A DNA stretch of 64,000 nucleotides, taken from JABDMH01 sp965223165 (GTDB lineage Bacteria > Bacteroidota > Bacteroidia > Chitinophagales > Saprospiraceae). Made by a program: the position numbers and the translations under genes. The stretch spans positions 434,001 through 498,000 of the forward strand of contig CBDCVQ010000014.1 of NCBI GenBank assembly GCA_965223165.1. The letters are read 5' to 3'. Shown in pieces: positions 43,782 to 54,900 of the stretch (its first letter is position 1; every line of letters starts with the position of its first letter). Below the pieces are notes generated by a model. It saw only the letters and a list, made by a program, of their open reading frames with translations, was not told the DNA's origin and did no database searches.

Positions 43782-46700
43782 TCAACGATGATTGACGATG
43801 ATAGGTATTGACCTGAACTGATCCTGATCTCGAACCATCAGGTGATGTAGGCCATCTGCCACGAAATCAGGTATCTCCAAAATGATCTTCGAACCGTTTG
43901 CGGCAATCTTCTTCTCATAGACAAGTCGACCCATTATGTCATAAAGCTGCACAAGTGTTTGCTTGGCTCTTGCGTGCTCCACCTCCAGAATCAGGAAGTT
44001 GGACACAGGATTGGGAGAGACTTGTACAGATAATCTTTCGTCAGGCTGCCGGTTCAGACTAAACCTACCTCGGTTTATGGACCTTACAGTCTTGATCTTA
44101 TCCACACTTGCAGCCTTTGAATCCTCCCTTTCTTCATGGTCACAAATGAGATCACATGTGCTTGCATGCAATATGACATATATAGGGGCCCCTTCGCAAT
44201 CGGAAAGCTTGAGGGGATCGTCGGCATTATCCCATAGTGTTACGTTTTCCGAGAATTCATCCTTGTAAGGGTACTGCCCCGGCGCCACTGTGGGCACGTA
44301 CGTTTTACCCTTCCTTTTGGTAGGATACGGATCGCACCCTGCATACAGGTGGATACTTTCTAGGTAGTGCTCGCCATCCATCAGAAGATAGTCCACAACG
44401 ACTGTCCCTTGGGTGGCATCGTAGGTAATTGAGGCAGTTCCTGTCTTTTGCCCTCTGCGCGTGTCGCAGTGCGCTGCCCCCTCCCAAAGATCAACAGTGT
44501 ATGTGCCTTCGACCAACGGCCCAAGAGTCCAGCCCCATCGACTGAAACTTACCATCTCACCATTTTGTTCGATGGGATCTTGAAAGCAGTGACTGGCGGC
44601 ATCATTCTCTTCTTGGAGAAGGGCAAAGGAAGTGCCACATTCTTCTGCCACCGTGGTTGAGCAACTTGTGGAGCAGTCACCGTAGCTCACTGTGACAGAA
44701 TAAGTTCCGCCTTCGCCCACCATGATTGTTGCACCGTCCTCCTCAAGGAGTTCGCCGTCCTTGTACCATATGTACGCAAAGGGACCCTTGCAATCAGACG
44801 TTACGATCACAGAAAGTGTGGCATCTACGCCTTCGCATTCCACTTGCCTGATTTCACAAGTCAAGTTGGGGGTGATGCGTAGGGTCTGTCTGCAGCTACT
44901 GCTGTTGCCACAGGCGTCCGTGGCCGTCCAGGTACGGGTGACAACGATCGGGCAGATACCGTCTGTACTGTCTACGTAGGAGAGGTTTACCTCGCCGCAG
45001 TTGTCAGATACTTCCACTCCTGCAGCTGCCGGGTCGTCCACCTGGACAGGTACTTCGGAGTAGGAGAAGTCTCCCATCTCCAAAATGGAGCAACCGGTAA
45101 TATTTTCTTCTTCTGGACACGAAACCTCCGGTGCCGTAGTGTCTACCGTCCAGGTGTAGGTCACCGACACCGCTTCGGCCGCATTGCCACAACCATCCAC
45201 ATAGGTCGCTGTCCATGTCTGCCTATAGCCGCAGCCATCGGGGATCGGGCCATCTGTATTCGCTTCAACACTTACCTCGGCGGCAAGGCAATTATCGGTC
45301 GCCGTAAACGTCGGGGGTTCGATCGTCGGATTACAAGCTCCCGCCGGATCATTGCTGCTCAATATCACGATCTCCGGTGCCGTAGTGTCTACCGTCCAGG
45401 TGTACGTCACCGACACCGCTTCGGCCGCATTGCCACAACCATCCACATAGGTCGCTGTCCATGTCTGCCTATAGCCACAGCCATCGGGGATCGGACCATC
45501 TGTATTCGCTTCAACACTTACCTCGCCGGCAATGCAATTATCGGTCGCCGTAAACGTCGGGGGTTCGATCGTCGGATTACAAGCTCCCGCCGGATCATTG
45601 CTGCTCAATATCATAATCTCCGGTGCCGTAGTGTCAACCGTCCAGGTGTACGTCACCGACACCGCTTCGGCCGCATTGGCACAACCATCCACATAGGTCG
45701 CTGTCCATGTCTGCCTATAAGCACATCCTACATTAGTAAATCCATCCGTATTCGCTACTACATTTACGGCGTCTCCCAGGCAATTATCCGTCGCTGTAAA
45801 CGTCGGCGGTTCGATCGTCGGATTACAAGCTCCTGCCGGATCATTGCTACTCAATATCACGATCTCCGGTGCCGTAGTGTCAACCGTCCAGGTGTAGGTC
45901 ACCGACACCGCTTCGGCCGCGTTGCCACAACCATCCACATAGGTCGCTGTCCATGTCTGCCTATACGCACATCCTACATTAGTAAATCCATCCGTATTTG
46001 CTACTACATTTACGGCGTCTCCCAGACAATTATCCGTCGCTGTAAACGTCGGCGGTTCGATCGTCGGATTACAAGCTCCTGCCGGATCATTGCTACTCAA
46101 TATCACGATCTCCGGTGCCGTAGTGTCAACCGTCCAGGTGTAGGTCACCGACACCGCTTCGGCCGCGTTGCCACAACCATCCACATAGGTCGCTGTCCAT
46201 GTCTGCCTATACGCACATCCTACATTAGTAAATCCATCCGTATTTGCTACTACATTTACGGCGTCTCCCAGACAATTATCCGTCGCTGTAAACGTCGGCG
46301 GTTCGATCGTCGGATTACAAGCTCCTGCCGGATCATTGCTACTCGCTATCACGATCTCTGGTGCCGTAGTGTCAACCGTCCAGGTGTACGTCACCGACAC
46401 CGCTTCGGCCGCGTTGCCACAACCATCCACATAGGTCGCTGTCCATGTCTGCCTATACGCACATCCCACATTAGTAGAGCCATCCGTATTCGCTACTACA
46501 TTTACGGCGTCTCCCAGGCAATTATCCGTCGCTGTAAACGTCGGCGGTTCGATCGTCGGATTACAAGCCCCTGCCGGATCATTGCTACTCGCTATCACGA
46601 TCTCCGGTGCCGTAGTGTCTACCGTCCAGGTGTACGTCACCGACACCGCTTCGGCCGCGTTGCCACAACCATCCACATAGGTCGCTGTCCATGTCTGCCT

Positions 46701-49700
46701 ATAAGCACATCCTACATTAGTAAATCCATCCGTATTCGCTACTACATTTACGGCGTCTCCCAGGCAATTATCCGTCGCTGTAAACGTCGGCGGTTCGATC
46801 GTCGAATTACAAGCTCCTGCCGGATCATTGCTACTCGCTATCACGATCTCCGGTGCCGTAGTGTCTACCGTCCAGGTGTAGGTCACCGACACCGCTTCGG
46901 CCGCGTTGCCACAACCATCCACATAGGTCGCTGTCCATGTCTGCCTATAAGCACATCCTACATTAGTAAATCCATCCGTATTTGCTACTACATTTACGGC
47001 GTCTCCCAGACAATTATCCGTCGCTGTAAACGTCGGCGGTTCGATCGTCGGATTACAAGCTCCTGCCGGATCATTGCTACTCGCTATCACGATCTCTGGT
47101 GCCGTAGTGTCTACCGTCCAGGTGTAGGTCACCGACACCGCTTCGGCCGCATTGCCACAACCATCCACATAGGTCGCTGTCCACGTCTGTGTATGCGCAC
47201 ATCCTACATTAGTAGAGCCATCCGTATTCGCCATTACATTTACGGCGTCTCCCAGACAATTATCCGTCGCTGTAAACGTCGGCGGTTCGATCGTCGGATT
47301 ACAAGCCCCTGCCGGATCATTGCTACTCGCTATCACGATCTCCGGTGCCGTAGTGTCTACCGTCCAGGTGTAGGTCACCGACACCGCTTCGGCCGCATTG
47401 CCACAACCATCCACATAGGTCGCTGTCCATGTCTGCCTATACGCACATCCTACATTAGTAAATCCATCCGTATTCGCTACTACATTTACGGCGTCTCCCA
47501 GACAATTATCCGTCGCTGTAAACGTCGGCGGTTCGATCGTCGAATTACAAGCTCCTGCCGGATCATTGCTACTCGCTATCACGATCTCCGGTGCCGTAGT
47601 GTCTACTGTCCAGGTGTACGTCACCGACACCGCTTCGGCCGCATTGCCACAACCATCCACATAGGTCGCTGTCCACGTCTGCGTATGCGCACATCCTACA
47701 TGAGTAGAGCCATCCGTATTCGCCATTACATTTACGGTGTCTCCCAGGCAATTATCCGTCGCTGCAAACGTCGGGGGTTCGATCGTCGGATTACAAGCTC
47801 CTGCCGGATCATTGCTACTCGCTATCACGATCTCCGGTGCCGTAGTGTCTACCGTCCAGGAGTAGGTCACCGACACCGCTTCGGCCGCGTTGCCACAACC
47901 ATCCACATAGGTCGCTGTCCATGTCTGCCTATAAGCACATCCTACATTAGTAGAGCCATCCGTATTCGCTACTACATTTACGGCGTCTCCCAGACAATTA
48001 TCCGTCGCTGTAAACGTCGGTGGTTCGATCGTCGAATTACAAGCTCCTGCCGGATCATTGCTACTCGCTATCACGATCTCCGGTGCCGTAGTGTCTACCG
48101 TCCAGGTGTAGGTCACCGACACCGCTTCGGCCGCGTTGCCACAACCATCCACATAGGTCGCTGTCCATGTCTGCGTATACGCACATCCTACATTAGTAGA
48201 GCCATCCGTATTCGCTACTACATTTACGGCGTCTCCCAGACAATTATCCGTCGCTACAAACGTCGGCGGTTCGATCGTCGGATTACAAGCCCCTGCCGGA
48301 TCATTGCTACTCGCTATCACGATCTCCGGTGCCGTAGTGTCTACCGTCCAGGTGTAGGTCACCGACACCGCTTCGGCCGCGTTGCCACAACCATCCACAT
48401 AGGTCGCTGTCCATGTCTGCCTATACGCACATCCTACATTAGTAAATCCATCCGTATTTGCTACTACATTTACGGCGTCTCCCAGACAATTATCCGTCGC
48501 TGTAAACGTCGGCGGTTCGATCGTCGGATTACAAGCTCCTGCCGGATCATTGCTACTCAATATCACGATCTCCGGTGCCGTAGTGTCTACCGTCCAGGTG
48601 TAGGTCACCGACACCGCTTCGGCCGCATTGCCACAACCATCCACATAGGTCGCTGTCCACGTCTGCGTATGCGCACATCCTACATTAGTAGAGCCATCCG
48701 TATTCGCTACTACATTTACGGCGTCTCCCAGGCAATTATCCGTCGCTGTAAACGTCGGCGGTTCGATCGTCGGATTACAAGCCCCTGCCGGATCATTGCT
48801 ACTCGCTATCACGATCTGCGGTGCCGTAGTGTCTACCGTCCAGGTGTAGGTCACCGACACCGCTTCAGCCGCATTGCCACAACCATCCACATAGGTCGCT
48901 GTCCACGTCTGCGTATGCGCACATCCTACATTAGTAGAGCCATCCGTATTCGCCACTACATTTACGGCGTCTCCCAGGCAATTATCCCTCGCTGTAAACG
49001 TCGGCGGTTCGATCGTCGGATTACAAGCTCCTGCCGGATCATTGCTGCTCAATATCACGATCTCCGGTGCCGTGGTGTCTACCGTCCAGGTGTACGTCAC
49101 CGACACCGCTTCGGCCGCATTGCCACAACCATCCACATAGGTCGTTGTCCATGTCTGCCTATACGCACATCCTACATTAGTAAATCCATCCGTATTCGCT
49201 ACTACATTTACGGTGTCTCCCAGGCAACTATCCGTCGCTGTAAACGTCGGCGGTTCGATCGTCGGATTACAAGCTCCTGCCGGATCATTGCTGCTCAATA
49301 TCACGATCTCCGGTGCCGTAGTGTCTACCGTCCAGGTGTAGGTCACCGACACCGCTTCGGCCGCATTGCCACAACCATCCACATAGGTCGCTGTCCACGT
49401 CTGCGTATGCGCACATCCTACATTAGTAGAGCCATCGGTATTCGCTACTACATTTACGGCGTCTCCCAGGCAATTATCCGTCGCTGTAAACGTCGGCGGT
49501 TCGATCGTCGGATTACAAGCTCCTGCCGGATCATTACTGCTCGCTATCACGATCTCCGGTGCCCTATTGTCCTCCGTCCATGTGTAGGTCACCGACGCTG
49601 CTTCGGCGTGGTTGCCGCACTCATCCGTGTAGGTCGCTGTCCACGTCTGTGTATAGCCACAGCCATCGGGGATCGGACCATCTGTATTCGCTTCAACACT

Positions 49701-51179
49701 TACCTCGCCGGCAATGCAATTATCGGTCGCCACAAACGTCGGTGCTTCAATCGTCGGATTACAAGCTCCTGCCGGATCATTACTGCTCGCTATCACTATC
49801 TCCGGTGCCCTATTGTCCTCCGTCCATTTGTAGGTCACTGACACTGCTTCGGCGTGGTTGCCGCACTCATCCGTGTAGGTCGCTGTCCACGTCTGCGTAT
49901 AGCCGCAGCCATCGGGGATGGGACCATCTGTATTCGCTTCAACACTTACCTCACCGGCAATGCAATTATCGGTCACCACAAACGTCGGTGCTTCAATCGT
50001 CGGATTACACGCACCCCCGGGATCATTACTGCTCGATATCGAAATCTCCGGTGCCGTGTTGTCTACCTGCCAACGGTAGGTCACATCACAGCTCGCACTG
50101 GTGCCACAATCATTCATCACCGTCACGGTAAAGGTCTGCGACTTCTCACATCCTCCAGTGATCGGACCAGCATCTACCTCCCAAGTGATGCACTTATTTT
50201 CCGAACTTACTCTTGTCAATGCATCATCGATGGTCGGCAAGTTCTCAGGGTTGCAGCCAAGGTCAATATCATCTAGCGTACATGTAATGCTGAGAGGCTC
50301 ATCAGATATCGTAATCGTCTGGATGCAAGTGATTGGATCCCCTTGACATAAGGTAGCCACCTTCCAGTTTCTAGTGATTACTCTAGGACAACCGTCACTC
50401 ATTTCATCTTCATAGGATATCTCCGCATCACAATCATTCGTGATTGAAGGATAACCCGTATTATCCGGGTCTATGGACTCGTCGCATTCAATAGTTATGT
50501 CCCCAGGGCAAGTAACGGTGGGTGTGCATTCACTACAATCTTCGGGGCCAGGGATGTCCAGGACAAATTCATTCTGGCCAGCCTTTATCCCAAATTTGAT
50601 AGTCCCTACAGGTTGGATGCCATCAACGCAGATAAAATATCGTCGCTCCCCCGCTATACCTTCATCAAATTTGACGCCACATATACCGGTGGTTGGGTCA
50701 GTTCCCTGCGTGGGAGAGCCACCGGTGGATTGTGTTATCTCGCAACCATTTAGAGACCACAACCCAACCGTTGCTTCTTCATCCAAGCAAGTGCCCTGAC
50801 AATCAGAGGCACCAAAGATAGTGTGACTGATAGCCGGGCTTTCACCGTTAGTGATGCAATAGTAAAAACAGGTCGTGCAATTTTCATAATCATATTGTAC
50901 ACCCGCAAATGTTATAGTATGTTGCGAGCCCACAATTTCAATAGGGTCATTGGCATCACAATCTATCTCACAGTCCTGGCTGAAGCCGGCTGCGGTGCAG
51001 GCTATTAGGCCTATAAAAAGCAGCTGCAACCTGACTATTGGAGGTGTGAAGTCTTCTCTCGATGAAGAGATAAAACTCAACGTGCTCAAGGATTGCATTA
51101 ATGCCGGTCCCAGATTTGAAATTACATTGAAGGCAGGTCTTTCGGGCTTGGCAGCTGCCATTTGTTTTGGTAGGTACAT
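43782..51179 (-). CDS. Giant T9SS surface protein with 20 HYR-like repeats
   Basis: A 2465-residue secreted protein. The signal peptide ends at LLFIGLIACTAAGFSQ, about residue 67; ATG at 51098 (residue 28) is an equally likely start. After a Cys-rich N-terminal region, 20 units of about 82 residues follow (APEIVIASSNDPAGACNPTI, TATDNC, VANTDG, TWTATYVDGCGNAAEA, VSVTYTWTVDTT), similar to HYR/Ig-like modules, with conserved Cys in each. The C-terminus (VSPNPVSNFLILEVE to RSIPIIVNHR) is a T9SS type A sorting domain. Probable adhesin or matrix protein. It is monocistronic, with a hairpin after it, and is first in a row of three such genes. Confidence 0.9.
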   Translation of the reverse strand: MYLPKQMAAAKPERPAFNVISNLGPALMQSLSTLSFISSSREDFTPPIVRLQLLFIGLIACTAAGFSQDCEIDCDANDPIEIVGSQHTITFAGVQYDYENCTTCFYYCITNGESPAISHTIFGASDCQGTCLDEEATVGLWSLNGCEITQSTGGSPTQGTDPTTGICGVKFDEGIAGERRYFICVDGIQPVGTIKFGIKAGQNEFVLDIPGPEDCSECTPTVTCPGDITIECDESIDPDNTGYPSITNDCDAEISYEDEMSDGCPRVITRNWKVATLCQGDPITCIQTITISDEPLSITCTLDDIDLGCNPENLPTIDDALTRVSSENKCITWEVDAGPITGGCEKSQTFTVTVMNDCGTSASCDVTYRWQVDNTAPEISISSSNDPGGACNPTIEAPTFVVTDNCIAGEVSVEANTDGPIPDGCGYTQTWTATYTDECGNHAEAVSVTYKWTEDNRAPEIVIASSNDPAGACNPTIEAPTFVATDNCIAGEVSVEANTDGPIPDGCGYTQTWTATYTDECGNHAEAASVTYTWTEDNRAPEIVIASSNDPAGACNPTIEPPTFTATDNCLGDAVNVVANTDGSTNVGCAHTQTWTATYVDGCGNAAEAVSVTYTWTVDTTAPEIVILSSNDPAGACNPTIEPPTFTATDSCLGDTVNVVANTDGFTNVGCAYRQTWTTTYVDGCGNAAEAVSVTYTWTVDTTAPEIVILSSNDPAGACNPTIEPPTFTARDNCLGDAVNVVANTDGSTNVGCAHTQTWTATYVDGCGNAAEAVSVTYTWTVDTTAPQIVIASSNDPAGACNPTIEPPTFTATDNCLGDAVNVVANTDGSTNVGCAHTQTWTATYVDGCGNAAEAVSVTYTWTVDTTAPEIVILSSNDPAGACNPTIEPPTFTATDNCLGDAVNVVANTDGFTNVGCAYRQTWTATYVDGCGNAAEAVSVTYTWTVDTTAPEIVIASSNDPAGACNPTIEPPTFVATDNCLGDAVNVVANTDGSTNVGCAYTQTWTATYVDGCGNAAEAVSVTYTWTVDTTAPEIVIASSNDPAGACNSTIEPPTFTATDNCLGDAVNVVANTDGSTNVGCAYRQTWTATYVDGCGNAAEAVSVTYSWTVDTTAPEIVIASSNDPAGACNPTIEPPTFAATDNCLGDTVNVMANTDGSTHVGCAHTQTWTATYVDGCGNAAEAVSVTYTWTVDTTAPEIVIASSNDPAGACNSTIEPPTFTATDNCLGDAVNVVANTDGFTNVGCAYRQTWTATYVDGCGNAAEAVSVTYTWTVDTTAPEIVIASSNDPAGACNPTIEPPTFTATDNCLGDAVNVMANTDGSTNVGCAHTQTWTATYVDGCGNAAEAVSVTYTWTVDTTAPEIVIASSNDPAGACNPTIEPPTFTATDNCLGDAVNVVANTDGFTNVGCAYRQTWTATYVDGCGNAAEAVSVTYTWTVDTTAPEIVIASSNDPAGACNSTIEPPTFTATDNCLGDAVNVVANTDGFTNVGCAYRQTWTATYVDGCGNAAEAVSVTYTWTVDTTAPEIVIASSNDPAGACNPTIEPPTFTATDNCLGDAVNVVANTDGSTNVGCAYRQTWTATYVDGCGNAAEAVSVTYTWTVDTTAPEIVIASSNDPAGACNPTIEPPTFTATDNCLGDAVNVVANTDGFTNVGCAYRQTWTATYVDGCGNAAEAVSVTYTWTVDTTAPEIVILSSNDPAGACNPTIEPPTFTATDNCLGDAVNVVANTDGFTNVGCAYRQTWTATYVDGCGNAAEAVSVTYTWTVDTTAPEIVILSSNDPAGACNPTIEPPTFTATDNCLGDAVNVVANTDGFTNVGCAYRQTWTATYVDGCANAAEAVSVTYTWTVDTTAPEIMILSSNDPAGACNPTIEPPTFTATDNCIAGEVSVEANTDGPIPDGCGYRQTWTATYVDGCGNAAEAVSVTYTWTVDTTAPEIVILSSNDPAGACNPTIEPPTFTATDNCLAAEVSVEANTDGPIPDGCGYRQTWTATYVDGCGNAAEAVSVTYTWTVDTTAPEVSCPEEENITGCSILEMGDFSYSEVPVQVDDPAAAGVEVSDNCGEVNLSYVDSTDGICPIVVTRTWTATDACGNSSSCRQTLRITPNLTCEIRQVECEGVDATLSVIVTSDCKGPFAYIWYKDGELLEEDGATIMVGEGGTYSVTVSYGDCSTSCSTTVAEECGTSFALLQEENDAASHCFQDPIEQNGEMVSFSRWGWTLGPLVEGTYTVDLWEGAAHCDTRRGQKTGTASITYDATQGTVVVDYLLMDGEHYLESIHLYAGCDPYPTKRKGKTYVPTVAPGQYPYKDEFSENVTLWDNADDPLKLSDCEGAPIYVILHASTCDLICDHEEREDSKAASVDKIKTVRSINRGRFSLNRQPDERLSVQVSPNPVSNFLILEVEHARAKQTLVQLYDIMGRLVYEKKIAANGSKIILEIPDFVADGLHHLMVRDQDQFRSIPIIVNHR
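45130..50060. repeat. Twenty tandem 246-bp coding repeats
   Basis: The repeats are in the giant gene at 43782-51179. GGTGCCGTAGTGTCTACCGT recurs every 246 bases (45130, 45376 and on). Copies 3-18 from the protein N-terminus share the CLGDAVNVVANTDG form; the outermost two at each end carry the CIAGEVSVEANTDG form (or CLAAEVSVEANTDG). Copies are in register, so expansion was by recombination. Confidence 0.92.
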
Positions 51180-51658
51180 AATCTATGGGTAATTTGAGTG
51201 ATCCAATGACCCGTCAGATCATAGACATCTACCTTCTACATTAGATGCATCAGTGGCTTAGGATGACATATTGATCTTTCTTCTACGGGTAAAAAGGATT
51301 CGTATTGAAAAATGGGTTTGGGTGGTACGATCTTCAAGATAGGCTACATGATTGCAGCCTTGGACTTGCCAGGGCGAGGAAATGCCCTTACCAGGTATAG
51401 TCTTGAGAAGCGTCCAGCAGTTTAGATAATTGAGAATTTTTCTTCGGGCATTGCAGTGTCTAGTTTTTCTGGTTTCAGTGTATTTTCTTCTGCATGACGA
51501 TCACGTTGCTTAAACAATGTGATGACAATACGGGCTAAATGTAGTAAATAAACGACGACCCTTTCACTACAATCACACTACAGACGCGTGGCCGAAGACT
51601 CCACCAGCATCATTTTTTAACTGACTAACAGTAGATTATGCCCGCAAGCATTAAACTG

Positions 51659-51775
51659 ACAACGAGCTCACCAGTCGCTTGGCAAAGGGCACGGACGTGA
51701 CCTCTGGAGATCGTTTGCCTGTCGGACTATGGCGCCACAGTGGAGGCCGGGGGACACTGGTATCCGAGATTGGAC
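51659..51775 (+). pseudogene. Ghost of the DUF4838 gene 3' end
   Basis: About 118 bases align with 43226-43343, the last part of the DUF4838 gene (GAGCTCACCA, CGCTTGGCAAAGG and GGGGGACACTGGT are shared), with several substitutions and a few indels. It stops just short of the stop codon. Nothing else of the gene remains upstream; the rest of 51180-51909 is otherwise empty apart from the terminator at 51782-51819. It lies between the first and second giant genes. Confidence 0.82.
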
Positions 51776-51781
51776 CACATA

Positions 51782-51819
51782 GAAAAAGGGAGGGCGACTA
51801 ACTTCGAATCGCACCTCCC
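51782..51819 (-). terminator. Rho-independent terminator of the second giant gene
   Basis: Reading the minus strand: GGGAGGTGCGA, an 11-base loop, TCGCCCTCCC and then TTTTTC. The stem is 10 bp with one bulged T. It lies about 90 bases beyond the gene's stop at 51910. Confidence 0.65.
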
Positions 51820-51909
51820 GGACATTAGCCGATTCTTCTATAAAGAATCTATGCCCCCAAAGAAACCCAAGACCCTATTATTTAATCAGTGTCTTGGCCT
51901 TCCAAATGT

Positions 51910-54900
51910 CTATTCCACCAATACGATGGGTACTGTTTTCCATTGATCACCGCTACGTACAAGTAGATAGTGCAGGCCCTTTCTTGCCGTCGTCGGTAGT
52001 TCAAGTTGGATGTCGTCAAGCCGCTCGACTGAAAAGTCATATTTCCTAACTACTCTTCCCAGCATATCGTACAGATCCACCTCGAGATGATCCTCCTGAA
52101 TCCCGCTTACATTTAGGTACACAAACTGCGACGCCGGATTGGGATAGGCCCTCACCGAGAAGGTATTGGTTTGAGCGTCACCTTGCGTAGCAAAGATGGT
52201 TTCAAGCGCGGGACCGGCATCGGGCAGACCTGGTAGGGGCGCTTGTTCACACACTTCTACCTCTGCATGGGCGATCAAGAATCCCTTTCCCTTGTGACAC
52301 GAACTCAACTCGTCATAGTCTATAGTAACGGAAGCAGTCAGGCCGTCATTCGAACTGTCTTTGTAGGGAAACTGCCCTGGGGCAAACTTCTTGGGAAGCG
52401 AACAATCCAAGTACACATGCACGGTACCTAGTTCGAAGTAGGGATATCCCGTATTGTCATCCAATGCATACGTAACTACGATGGAGGTGCCGATGCATTC
52501 GACCGTGACCGTACCCACTACGAGTCCTTTCGATGGGTCGCACTGGCCGGCGCCTGCGATGAGCGGATAAGGCTCCTCATCACATATTGTGGCTGCATCC
52601 AGTGGGATGTAGAATCCCCAATTGTTGCTCTTGCCTTTGCCGGCAATACAATCGTCGGCATTGCCCAGGGCAAAAGCCGTCTCATCTGAGCAGCAGTCGG
52701 TCACGCAGATCGTCTGCGTCGTAAAGGCGGTATTGTCGCACGCGTCCGCCGCCTTCCAGGTCCGGGTCAAGCAATAGCTGATCGGTCGCTCTTGGTCCGC
52801 ATCGATGTCTTGACCTTGATATACGATGACCACGTCGCCGGAGCAGTTGTCGCTGACAGTCGGGTCAGTAGGTGCAGGTACGGGACCACATTCGATGGTC
52901 AGGTCGTCTGGTTTTGTGAAGGTGGGAGGGGTGTTATCAATCCTCCAGGTCCAGGTGATGCTCACTTCATCGGCATCATTGCCACAACCATCAGACACAT
53001 TAGCCGTCCAGGTCTGGGTATAGTCCGTGCAAGCGTCATTCCCATTGTCAACCATGGTGGCTCCGTCTGTCTCCACAACCGGAACTAAAACTCCGTCACA
53101 GTTGTCCTCTGCCGTAAAGGTCGGCGCGGTAATGGTAGGATTGCAACCCAGGTCATCATCGATGGCGCTCGTGCTGATCACCGGTTTCGCTTCGTCGATC
53201 CTCCAGGTCCACGTGATACTCACTTCATCGGCATCATTGCCACAGCCATCGGACACATTAGCCGTCCAGGTCTGGGTATAGTCCGTACATGCATCAATTC
53301 CGTTGTCAATCATGGTGGCTCCGTCTGTCTCCACAACCGGAATCAAAACTCCGTCACAGTTGTCCTCTGCCGTAAACGACGGCTCACCTGGATCTCCACA
53401 ACCTTTGTCTTCACTAACGTCTGTTGTATTGATCAATGGAGCTTCACTGTCGATCCTCCAGGTCCAGGTGATGCTCACTTCATCGGCATCATTGCCACAA
53501 CCATCAGACACATTAGCCGTCCACGTCTGGGTATAGTCCGTGCAAGCGTCATTCCCATTGTCAACCATGGTGGCTCCGTCTGTCTCCACAACCGGAACTA
53601 AAACTCCGTCACAGTTGTCCTCTGCCGTAAAGGTCGGCGCGGTAATGGTAGGATTGCAACCCAGGTCATCATCGATGGCGCTCGTGCTGATCACCGGTTT
53701 CGCTTCGTCGATCCTCCAGGTCCACGTGATACTCACTTCATCGGCATCATTGCCACAGCCATCGGACACATTAGCCGTCCAGGTCTGGGTATAGTCCGTA
53801 CATGCATCAATTCCGTTGTCAATCATGGTGGCTCCGTCTGTCTCCACAACCGGAATTAAAACTCCGTCACAGTTGTCCTCTGCCGTAAACGACGGCTCAC
53901 CTGGATCTCCACAACCTTTGTCTTCACTAACGTCTGTTGTATTGATCAATGGAGCTTCACTGTCGATCCTCCAGGTCCAGGTGATGCTCACTTCATCGGC
54001 ATCATTGCCACAACCATCAGACACATTAGCCGTCCACGTCTGGGTATAGTCCGTGCAAGCGTCATTCCCATTGTCAACCATGGTGGCTCCGTCTGTCTCC
54101 ACAACCGGAACTAAAACTCCGTCACAGTTGTCCTCTGCCGTAAAGGTCGGCGCGGTAATGGTAGGATTGCAACCCAGGTCATCATCGATGGCGCTCGTGC
54201 TGATCACCGGTTTCGCTTCGTCGATCCTCCAGGTCCACGTGATACTCACTTCATCGGCATCATTGCCACAGCCATCGGACACATTAGCCGTCCAGGTCTG
54301 GGTATAGTCCGTACATGCATCAATTCCGTTGTCAATCATGGTGGCTCCGTCTGTCTCCACAACCGGAATTAAAACTCCGTCACAGTTGTCCTCTGCCGTA
54401 AACGACGGCTCACCTGGATCTCCACAACCTTTGTCTTCACTAACATCTGTTGTATTGATCAATGGAGCTTCACTGTCGATCCTCCAGGTCCAGGTGATGC
54501 TCACTTCATCGGCGTCATTGCCACAACCATCAGACACATTTGCTGTCCACGTCTGGCTATACTGTTCACACTGGCCACCGCCGGTGTCCTGCGACATCAT
54601 GGGCCCAGTGTCTGTTACATCAGGACTCAAATCGTCATCACAGTTGTCTGTAGCAGTGAAAATAGGTGGGACAACGGTAGGATTACAGCCCAGATCACCA
54701 CTACTAGCCTCAGTGCTGATCACGGGTGCCTCACGATCCACTTTAACCGTACTGGTACATCGCACAATTTGGCCTTGGTGGCTAATCGGCGTACCATCCA
54801 TATCAACCAAGGTGAATACGACCTCGTTTTCAATGCATTCAACAAGATCACCACTTTCAGGTACGGCACTGACACGTACGCCATCGCCGCATCCACCGAA

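Noticed and set aside
47193..49841. An 882-codon plus-strand frame antisense to the giant gene
   Set aside because: It is a stop-free shadow of the 246-bp repeats; arginine- and isoleucine-rich with no domain, and the other strand has signal peptide, Cys pattern and sorting domain.
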